Shown one piece after another: positions 1 through 6,342 of a stretch of DNA of 10,034 bases. The stretch comes from Bacilli bacterium (GTDB taxonomy: Bacteria > Bacillota_I > Bacilli_A > RFN20 > CAG-826). The position numbers and the translations under genes are program-made. Location: contig JAEDNC010000023.1 of the NCBI GenBank assembly GCA_016302705.1, forward strand, positions 1 to 10,034, given 5' to 3'. The stretch's first letter is position 1, and the number at the start of each line of letters is the position of its first letter. The notes under the pieces are model-generated. The model was not told where the DNA came from, made no database searches, and saw nothing but the letters and a program-made list of their open reading frames with translations.

Positions 1-282
1 ATTGTTTGCGCGAATGATATTTGTGCACTTAACGCCTATAAAGTAATTAACAAGATGGGCAAGTATATCCCTGATGATTATTCAATTATCGGATTTGATA
101 ACATCAGCGATGGAAAATGTGTTACCCCAACTTTATCCACATTTAATGTTCCACGCGAACAAATTGGGGATGAAATCGGTTTATATATCATCAGGCTCAC
201 ACAAGAAAACAAACCACAATATTCAGAATTCACTATCCGATGTGATTTCATAGAAAGGGATTCAATCAAAAGGTTGAACTAA
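1..282 (+). CDS. LacI-family transcriptional regulator, C-terminal part (5' truncated by window edge)
   Basis: Reading from base 1 in frame 1 gives 93 codons ending in TAA at 280-282, with no start needed because the gene enters from the left. The translation matches the end of the periplasmic-binding-like effector domain of LacI/GalR regulators. It begins with an ANDICALNAYKVI segment (the family's 'aNDxxAlGa' helix), then PDDYSIIGFDN (the 'vPeDvsIiGfDd' strand), then PTLSTFNVPREQIGDEIG (the 'P.lTTv..p..eiG' element), and ends with an IERDSIK tail matching 'xxRxSt'. The DNA-binding helix-turn-helix lies outside the window. The next gene starts 7 bases after the stop, so the regulator probably heads the operon and senses a sugar from its pathway. 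An internal ATG at 55 is not the real start, because the homology continues upstream of it. Confidence 0.9.
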   Translation: MVCANDICALNAYKVINKMGKYIPDDYSIIGFDNISDGKCVTPTLSTFNVPREQIGDEIGLYIIRLTQENKPQYSEFTIRCDFIERDSIKRLN

Positions 283-289
283 TATAGCT

Positions 290-1273
290 ATGAGCAAAGT
301 AGTTAACGGAATGGCTATTCCAAATATGCCATGGGAGGAATGCCCAAAAGGTTTTGAAGGACCAATTTGGAGATACTCTAATAATCCTATTATCAAGCGT
401 CACCCACATAAGGATATCGCTCGCGCATTTAATAGTGCGATTGTTCCTTTTAACGGTGAATTTATTGGAGTGTTTAGAGGGGATAATTTAGACGATATCC
501 CACATTTATATGTTGGTCACTCAAAAGATGGTATTAACATCGAAATTGGCGAAAGAATCCACTTCGTTGATGAAAATGATAAACCACTTGAAGACACCTT
601 ATATCAATATGATCCACGTGTTATTCCTTTAGAAGGGGAATATTACATTGTTTGGTGTGATGAATTATGTGGACCAACTATTTCTATTGCCAAAACAAAA
701 GACTTCAAGAAATTCGTTAAATTTGATAACCCATTCTTACCATATAACCGCAACGGTGTCCTTTTCCCAAGAAAGATTAATGATAACTATTGCATGTTAT
801 CTCGTCCAAGCGATTCTGGACATACCGCTTTTGGCGATATCTTCCTTTCCCAATCTAAGGATATGGTTTATTGGGGAAAACATCGCGTCGTCGCTCAAAA
901 AGGTTATGAGTGGTGGTGCGCGTTAAAAATCGGAGCAGGTCCAGTCCCAATCGAACTCGATGATGGATGGCTCCTATTTATCCACGGTGTTAACCGTACT
1001 TGTAATGGTTATGTCTATTCTATTGGTGGAATGATTTTAGATAAAAATGATCCATCTAAAGTCGTTGCAAGATGTAAACCTTTCTTACTCACTCCTGAAA
1101 TGGAATATGAAACCACTGGTTTTGTTCCAAACGTTATTTTCCCAACATGTGCATTAGTCGATGCACCTACAGGAAGAATTGCTCTATATTACGGTAGTGG
1201 AGATACCTTTACTAGCATTGCCTTTACTACAGTGGATAGAGTGGTTGATTATATCAAAAAGAATGGTAGGTAA
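290..1273 (+). CDS. GH130-family glycoside phosphorylase, probably beta-mannoside (manno-oligosaccharide) phosphorylase
   Basis: This 327-residue protein has no signal peptide, so it should be cytoplasmic. It fits the five-bladed beta-propeller GH130 family, whose members cleave beta-mannosides with phosphate to release alpha-mannose 1-phosphate. The motif YDPR at residues 107-110 contains the expected general acid Asp108. Likely phosphate-site residues are Arg161 (FPRKI), Arg172 (LSRP), Lys213 (ALKIGAGP) and His232 (FIHGV). A late YYGSGD motif lies at 300-305. Keeping these basic residues argues for phosphorolysis rather than hydrolysis. The compact size and YDPR form resemble the GH130_2 manno-oligosaccharide phosphorylases, but the subfamily is inferred from memory of motifs. 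The start is uncertain: 290 has only a distant AAAGG (269-273). ATG at 311, giving MAIPNMPWEECP, is an alternative with no better ribosome site. Translation may be coupled to the regulator stop 7 bases upstream. Confidence 0.9.
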   Translation: MSKVVNGMAIPNMPWEECPKGFEGPIWRYSNNPIIKRHPHKDIARAFNSAIVPFNGEFIGVFRGDNLDDIPHLYVGHSKDGINIEIGERIHFVDENDKPLEDTLYQYDPRVIPLEGEYYIVWCDELCGPTISIAKTKDFKKFVKFDNPFLPYNRNGVLFPRKINDNYCMLSRPSDSGHTAFGDIFLSQSKDMVYWGKHRVVAQKGYEWWCALKIGAGPVPIELDDGWLLFIHGVNRTCNGYVYSIGGMILDKNDPSKVVARCKPFLLTPEMEYETTGFVPNVIFPTCALVDAPTGRIALYYGSGDTFTSIAFTTVDRVVDYIKKNGR

Positions 1274-1282
1274 TTAGTTCTA

Positions 1283-2248
1283 ATGGAAAAGGTATTAATC
1301 AAAGAACGACAAGGCTTTAGATATTCTTTGAAGAGAAAACTCAGTGCTTCTCGTTTTTTGATTTTCATGATTATTCCTGCAATTATCTATTACGCAGTAT
1401 TCTGTTACGCACCAATGTACGGAATCTTGCTTTCATTCGCTAAATATTCGCCAAGACTAGGTATCTTAGGTTCTTTAACTCAACAATGGGTTGGGTTTGA
1501 TAACTTTAAATCCTTATTTGCCTTCCCTAACTTTAGACAAGCAATTCCTAATACCTTAATCATTGGCTCTCTTAAAATTATCATCTCATTCGTCAGTGCA
1601 ATTATCGTTGCTCTTCTCATTAATGAGTTAAGGATGAGATTCTTTAAGAAGTTTGTTCAAATCACTGTTACCTTCCCACACTTCTTGTCTTGGGTTGTTG
1701 TTTCATCTTTGTTCTTACTTCTTTTTAATTCAACTGGTACAGTAAGCCATATTTCACAGATGATTGGTGGTAAGCCTCTTGACTTATTCTCTAATGGTCC
1801 TAAATTTATCGGATTACTTTTAGTTAGTGATATTTGGAAGGAAGCTGGCTGGAGCTCAATTATTTATTTAGCTACCATGGCTGGTATTTCTACAGATTTA
1901 TACGAAGCTGCTGATATAGACGGTGCTTCGCGTTTACAAAAGATTTGGCACATTACCCTCCCAGGAATTAGACCTACTGCAGTTCTTCTCCTCATTATGT
2001 CTGTTGGTGGCGTTCTCTCGGCGGGTTTTGACCAAATCTTTAATATGACAAGTCAGCTCCATAACTCAATGGTTATGGCTAATGTACAAATTATTGACAC
2101 TCTTATTTATCAAGGCACACTTGCTTCTGGTTCCTTAACCAAAGGAGAAAGTACCGCTCTTGGTTTATTTAAGTCTGTCGTCGGATTCATTCTTGTTATC
2201 GTTACAGATAGAATCGCAAAAGCATGCGGAGAAAGGGGAATTATTTAG
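1283..2248 (+). CDS. ABC transporter permease, LplB-like (carbohydrate uptake, type I)
   Basis: This 321-residue integral membrane protein belongs to the polysaccharide/oligosaccharide permease group typified by LplB of Bacillota. A basic N-terminal tail (residues 1-24) precedes a first membrane segment at about 25-53. Further hydrophobic segments lie at about 92-114, 133-149, 173-183, 231-248 and 293-309. The cytoplasmic coupling loop (EAA motif) is clear at residues 208-228, reading EAADIDGASRLQKIWHITLP, and would dock onto the ATPase. Ten bases separate the ATG from the GH130 stop, with only a weak GTAGGTAA upstream. It pairs with the next gene to form the heterodimeric channel. No ATP-binding subunit is encoded in the window, so a shared MsmX/MsmK-type ATPase is presumably used. 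Confidence 0.93.
   Translation: MEKVLIKERQGFRYSLKRKLSASRFLIFMIIPAIIYYAVFCYAPMYGILLSFAKYSPRLGILGSLTQQWVGFDNFKSLFAFPNFRQAIPNTLIIGSLKIIISFVSAIIVALLINELRMRFFKKFVQITVTFPHFLSWVVVSSLFLLLFNSTGTVSHISQMIGGKPLDLFSNGPKFIGLLLVSDIWKEAGWSSIIYLATMAGISTDLYEAADIDGASRLQKIWHITLPGIRPTAVLLLIMSVGGVLSAGFDQIFNMTSQLHNSMVMANVQIIDTLIYQGTLASGSLTKGESTALGLFKSVVGFILVIVTDRIAKACGERGII
2228..2238 (+). promoter_or_regulatory. Ribosome binding site deciding the start of the second permease
   Basis: The purine run GGAGAAAGGGG lies inside the last codons of the first permease, and its end is 12 bases before ATG 2251. No comparable site precedes the in-frame ATG at 2224. This supports 2251 as the start and suggests coupled translation of the two permeases. 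Confidence 0.6.
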
Positions 2249-2250
2249 TC

Positions 2251-3156
2251 ATGGCACACAAATTAGAAAAACTCCCTCTTCTTAGGCGTGAAAAGGCTGG
2301 ACCATCCACTAAATTCGGTGGATTAGATGTTGTTTTATTCATCATCTTACTCATCTACGCTTTACTTATTATTGTCCCATTCTATTACTTATTTATCGTT
2401 TCTATTACTCCTGCTCCAATCTATGCAGATACACCTGTCTTACTTTGGACACCTGAAATTTCTTTTGAGTCATATCAAACAGTATTTGCCGAGAAACGTA
2501 TTTGGAATGGTTTAGGTATCACTCTTATCCTTTTGTTTGGTGGTACAACTTATCAATTATTCTTCACTGTTATTACCGGTTACGCTTTAAGTAGAAAAGA
2601 CTGGTTAGGTAAGAATTTTGTTATGAACATGATCTTAGTCACAATGTTCTTTGGTGGCGGTCTTGTTCCTTATTATTTATTAATTAAGAGCTTAGGTATG
2701 ATGAACTCTATTTGGGTTATGATCATCCCTGGAGCGATTGATACTTTCAATATGTTATTAATGCGTAACTACTTTGCTTCTTTACCAAAAGAACTCGAAG
2801 AAAGCGCAAAAATAGATGGAGCGAACGATATTCAAATCTTTGTGAAAATCTTTCTCCCATTATCATTACCAATGCTTGCGACAATTGGTCTATTCTTTGC
2901 GGTTGGTAATTGGAACTCTTGGTATAACGGTATGTTATTCAATAGTGATGAGAGCATTAAAACTTTGCAACAAGTTTTGCAAGATATCGTTATGACTCAA
3001 AGTAGTAGCATCGTGAGTCCTAACCCTGCCAAGGTTAATTCTGAAAGCTTAAAGACTGCTGCTATTTTCTTCACAATTATTCCAATGATGTGCTTATACC
3101 CATTCTTACAAAGATTCTTTGTAAAGGGCATCGTTGTGGGCGCGATTAAAGGCTAA
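2251..3156 (+). CDS. ABC transporter permease, LplC/YtcP-like (carbohydrate uptake, type I)
   Basis: This is the second permease, 301 residues from the start chosen here, of the LplC/YtcP branch that partners LplB-type proteins. The first membrane segment is at about 26-51. The extracytoplasmic ITPAPIYADTPVLLWTP stretch (52-68) is typical of the family, and further segments lie at about 88-112, 124-146, 152-170, 205-225 and 268-288. The EAA coupling loop runs from about 181 to 207, with ESAKIDGAND then FLPLSLP as its core. I prefer ATG at 2251, two bases after the previous stop, because a GGAGAAAGGGG stretch lies just upstream. The in-frame ATG at 2224 would add nine residues, overlap the previous gene by 25 bases and use that purine stretch as coding sequence. 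The C-terminal GIVVGAIKG matches the usual family ending. Confidence 0.93.
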   Translation: MAHKLEKLPLLRREKAGPSTKFGGLDVVLFIILLIYALLIIVPFYYLFIVSITPAPIYADTPVLLWTPEISFESYQTVFAEKRIWNGLGITLILLFGGTTYQLFFTVITGYALSRKDWLGKNFVMNMILVTMFFGGGLVPYYLLIKSLGMMNSIWVMIIPGAIDTFNMLLMRNYFASLPKELEESAKIDGANDIQIFVKIFLPLSLPMLATIGLFFAVGNWNSWYNGMLFNSDESIKTLQQVLQDIVMTQSSSIVSPNPAKVNSESLKTAAIFFTIIPMMCLYPFLQRFFVKGIVVGAIKG

Positions 3157-3161
3157 AAGTT

Positions 3162-3167
3162 AGGAGG
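3162..3167 (+). promoter_or_regulatory. Consensus Shine-Dalgarno site for the solute-binding protein
   Basis: A perfect AGGAGG lies seven bases before ATG 3175. It is the strongest ribosome site in the window. This fits the need for more binding protein than permease in ABC importers, although that stoichiometry is family knowledge and not shown here. Confidence 0.75.
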
Positions 3168-3174
3168 AATTAAT

Positions 3175-4764
3175 ATGCGTAAACAAACTTTATTATTAGG
3201 AACAGTGGGACTAGTATTTAGCTCACTTTCAATGACTAGCTGTGGACAAAGACAAATGAAAGCTGATGTCTATGATAAGGATAACAACCTCATTATCGAT
3301 ATGAGACATTTGTATTTTGATAAGTATTCTGGTGGTGACTATTACCAAGAACAACTTGAAAAGAAATTCAAAGTTCGTATTACTCTTCAACCATATAATT
3401 ATGCGAACTGGACCGAACAAGTTAATGGTGAAGTTAATGGTGATAATTGTCACGATGTATTCCACGCGAACATTACTAACTATAACTTTGTTAACTACTA
3501 CTGTGAATGGGCTAACGAAGAAATTCTTAAACCATTGCCAGATGATTTAACAAAATGGCCAAATCTTAAAAATATCATCGATCATACTTCTAACATTGAT
3601 GCATTAAAAGTTAATGGAAAATTATATGGTATTCCTATTGCCAAAAATACCAGTGATTTCTCCACAAACTTCTCTCCGTTTACATATATGTATCGTAGAG
3701 ACTGGGCCAAACAATGGGGCGTTTATCAAGAAAACGATGAATATACTTGGTCACAATTTGAAACATTATTAGAAACATTTAAATCTCACTTAGACACCAC
3801 AAAAGGACAATACGCTCTTTGTGATGTTGAATGGGGTTATCCAAGTATTACTAACTTTTATAAGCAAGTTCCTCACTGCTATGCTCAAGATACTAATACT
3901 GGAAAATATGTTAATAACTACACAACTGACGCTTATATTGAAGGTTTAACTAAATCTAGAGAATTCCAATCTAAAGGTTATTATTACCTTTCACCAAACA
4001 CTCTTAGAGATGGTGACGCTAGAGAATTCTATTGCTCTTCTAAATTTGGAGTTTTATATGAAAACGTTTCATATTCTAACTACAAAGCAACAAGAAATAG
4101 AATCGAAGAATTAAACCCAGATAAAGACATTAACTTCCTCAATGACGCAACCGCGCTCATGAAGATTAAAAATGAAGATGGTCAATATTGCTTAGAAGGA
4201 ACAGATAACTGGTTCTCTATGACTTTATTTGATTTCAAAATCAGTGATAAAAAATTAGAAAAGATTTTAGATATCCTTGATTGGTTACTCGGTGAAGAAG
4301 GAACTACATACGCAATGTATGGTGAAGAAGGTTACGACTACACCAAAGATCCAGTTACTGGAGAAATCGAACTCGTACCAGAAAGATGGTATAGCTCTGA
4401 TGGAAAACCAATCGAAAGACAAAATGGTCCAAAAGCTTTAAGGTATTTAGCCTCCTTAGGTTATGACACTTTAGCGGATGACCCAACTATTGAGCAATAC
4501 GCAATTGATTATTTAAACGATTGGGAAGCCCAAATGAAAACTGCTTACAATAAGGGACAACTTAGAGTTCTTAAGGAAAGTGATGAAGTTATGTGGCTTA
4601 ACACTCCACTTAAATCTAAATTTTCCGAAGGAATGAGAACCAACGCTCTTATTGGAGCAATGAACGTTTGCTTAGGAACTATGTCAGTTGATAACTTCAG
4701 ATCATCATTTGGTTATCCATGGGATGAAGTCTTAACTGAAATCAATACAACATTAAATAAATAA
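3175..4764 (+). CDS. Extracellular solute-binding lipoprotein of the ABC importer (family 1, LplA/LipO-like)
   Basis: This 529-residue lipoprotein captures the transported sugar outside the membrane and delivers it to the two permeases encoded just upstream. The N-terminus has Arg-Lys, a hydrophobic stretch (6-19) and a lipobox LSMTSC, with the lipid-bearing Cys at 23. The mature part looks like a large family 1 oligosaccharide-binding protein. There is an early strand/helix pair with YYQEQLEKKFKVRI (56-69), then an aspartate/asparagine-rich segment. VNGKLYGIPIAKN (147-159) corresponds to the common 'dGKlYgiP' element, and YMYRRDWAKQWG follows shortly after, as in LplA/LipO proteins. Its length of about 530 suits this subgroup, which binds longer oligosaccharides better than simple sugars. 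The protein is rich in Tyr and Trp, as expected for stacking on sugar rings. The ligand is unknown; a manno-oligosaccharide is inferred from the GH130 neighbours. Confidence 0.92.
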   Translation: MRKQTLLLGTVGLVFSSLSMTSCGQRQMKADVYDKDNNLIIDMRHLYFDKYSGGDYYQEQLEKKFKVRITLQPYNYANWTEQVNGEVNGDNCHDVFHANITNYNFVNYYCEWANEEILKPLPDDLTKWPNLKNIIDHTSNIDALKVNGKLYGIPIAKNTSDFSTNFSPFTYMYRRDWAKQWGVYQENDEYTWSQFETLLETFKSHLDTTKGQYALCDVEWGYPSITNFYKQVPHCYAQDTNTGKYVNNYTTDAYIEGLTKSREFQSKGYYYLSPNTLRDGDAREFYCSSKFGVLYENVSYSNYKATRNRIEELNPDKDINFLNDATALMKIKNEDGQYCLEGTDNWFSMTLFDFKISDKKLEKILDILDWLLGEEGTTYAMYGEEGYDYTKDPVTGEIELVPERWYSSDGKPIERQNGPKALRYLASLGYDTLADDPTIEQYAIDYLNDWEAQMKTAYNKGQLRVLKESDEVMWLNTPLKSKFSEGMRTNALIGAMNVCLGTMSVDNFRSSFGYPWDEVLTEINTTLNK

Positions 4765-4782
4765 ACATCAGGAGAATTAGAA

Positions 4783-6342
4783 ATGAAAAAGAGAACTATC
4801 AAAGGATCATTAATCGGACTCGTTGCTTTGACTTCTCTTTTATCATGTCAAGGTAATGATACATCTAGTGAAAAACCAGAAGAAATAATTCCAATCGACC
4901 AAATCGATAAAGATAACATCGCATTTACAGAAGATGATATTATCAACGATAAATTTGGTGGTATTGGCGTTGAGTGGGGTGCCTATGAAGACACTGATAA
5001 GCTCATCGATGGTGGATGGGAAAAGATCATCAACCATATGGATCACTTAGGTGCTGCAAGAATCAGACTCATGATCAACTATGACTGGTTCTGCCAAAAC
5101 TTTGATGATAAAGGAAATAAAGATCATAGTGATGATACTTGGACATATAACTTTACTAATAAATATGCCCTCAATATGCTTGAAATCCTCGACTACGCGC
5201 AAAAAAACGGAATCGATGTTGCTTTTGGAGCGTGGAACGTTATTGGTCAATTAGTTAATGACGTTTGGGGAATGATGGAAGAAGTTACTAGTGATATCAG
5301 ATGGGCGAAGATTACCGCTGACGTCTTAAACTTCTTAGTCAATGAAAAAGGTTATTCATGTATTAAATGGTTTGTTAACTCCAACGAACCAAACTTAACT
5401 GGTTCAAAAGGCAGTTCTAAAAACTATAACAATACCTATGAAATCTGGGAACAAGGCGTTAAAAACGTAAGAAAGGCCTTGGATGATATCGGATTAAACA
5501 AAATCGGTATCATTGGTGGAGACACAACTGGATATAGAGGATGTGATGAATATTTCACAAATATCGCTAATCGAATTCCAGGTTATGTAGCGGATTATGG
5601 CGCACACTTCTATCTATCAAATATTGAAGTTGACCGCGGTATTGCACTCAATAACCTTAGAGAATTAGCGAAGAACGTGAAAAAGATTGACCCAGAATTT
5701 GGAAAAGGTCGTCCATTTGAAGTTTGGGAATCTGGTTTTATCGATGGTAAAACTGCTTTAGATAGCCAAACCGCGATTGCGACAGCATCTTACGCGATTA
5801 GAATGGCGGATTTCACTATCCAATGCTTAGCTAGTGGAATGGATGGAATTTGCTATTGGGATTTCGATGACGCGATGCACTTCATGTACACCGCTAGTGC
5901 AACTTATCCAAAAGAATGGGGAATGTTCTCCTCTTTAGCGGAAGCAAGCGCTGATAAACAAGAATTAAGACCTTGGTATCACTCTTCTTCTTTGCTTATT
6001 CATTTATTTAAAAAAGGGAATAAGATTTATTCTCCAATTCAAAATAACACTGAATTAGACAATTCTTTTAGAAGCATTGCAACTATCTCTCAAGATGGTT
6101 CTAAAGGAGGCTTTGCTGCTGTTAATGCTTCTTTAAAAACTGTCACTAAGACTTTCTATCTCGATGATGAAGTCCGTGGTGATAAACTTTACATTTATAA
6201 TTTCAATAAAGATTCATATTTATTAGGATCTGACGGCTATATTGTTCCTAATTATGTTATTGATGGTTCATTAAACAAGAAGTTAGAACTTCAATTCGCT
6301 CCTAACACATTGATTGTTGTTTCTAATACGGAGCTCAAATAA
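4783..6342 (+). CDS. Surface lipoprotein glycoside hydrolase, clan GH-A (family not assigned)
   Basis: This is a 519-residue exported protein. A basic start, a hydrophobic stretch and the lipobox LLSC (Cys22) predict a lipoprotein anchored outside the membrane. A low-complexity linker (23-45) precedes a TIM-barrel-like domain from about 58 to 400. Motifs fit clan GH-A: FVNSNEPNL at 197-205 gives the acid/base Glu202 after strand 4. DYGAHFYLS (271-279) matches the conserved H-x-Y near strand 6, and EVWESGF (313-319) gives the nucleophile Glu316 after strand 7. A DGICYWDFDD segment (354-363) fits strand 8. The last ~110 residues look like a beta-sandwich, as in GH39- or GH30-type enzymes. I cannot place it in one family; GH39, GH5, GH30 and mannan-active GH-A families are candidates. 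AGGAG at 4770-4774 supports this start. It probably trims an extracellular glycan before import. Confidence 0.83.
   Translation: MKKRTIKGSLIGLVALTSLLSCQGNDTSSEKPEEIIPIDQIDKDNIAFTEDDIINDKFGGIGVEWGAYEDTDKLIDGGWEKIINHMDHLGAARIRLMINYDWFCQNFDDKGNKDHSDDTWTYNFTNKYALNMLEILDYAQKNGIDVAFGAWNVIGQLVNDVWGMMEEVTSDIRWAKITADVLNFLVNEKGYSCIKWFVNSNEPNLTGSKGSSKNYNNTYEIWEQGVKNVRKALDDIGLNKIGIIGGDTTGYRGCDEYFTNIANRIPGYVADYGAHFYLSNIEVDRGIALNNLRELAKNVKKIDPEFGKGRPFEVWESGFIDGKTALDSQTAIATASYAIRMADFTIQCLASGMDGICYWDFDDAMHFMYTASATYPKEWGMFSSLAEASADKQELRPWYHSSSLLIHLFKKGNKIYSPIQNNTELDNSFRSIATISQDGSKGGFAAVNASLKTVTKTFYLDDEVRGDKLYIYNFNKDSYLLGSDGYIVPNYVIDGSLNKKLELQFAPNTLIVVSNTELK
6330..6333 (+). promoter_or_regulatory. Ribosome binding site inside the GH-A gene, with TAATG stop/start overlap
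   Basis: GGAG at 6330-6333 lies within the last codons of the glycosidase gene, eight bases before ATG 6342. The glycosidase stop TAA (6340-6342) shares its last base with that ATG, a typical arrangement for translational coupling. Confidence 0.65.

Noticed and set aside
2224..2250. Upstream in-frame ATG for the second permease
   Set aside because: It would overlap the previous gene by 25 bases, and no ribosome site precedes it. A purine-rich site just before ATG 2251 and the usual family N-terminus favour the shorter form.
3229..3465. Minus-strand open frame opposite the solute-binding protein
   Set aside because: It is a shadow of an AT-rich gene with a low-complexity Ile/Thr translation and no ribosome site seen.
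4762..4770. TAAACATCA repeated before two genes (4762-4770 and 9021-9029)
   Set aside because: Nine AT-rich bases shared next to start sites are expected by chance and from similar leader composition. There is no symmetry or third copy to suggest an operator.
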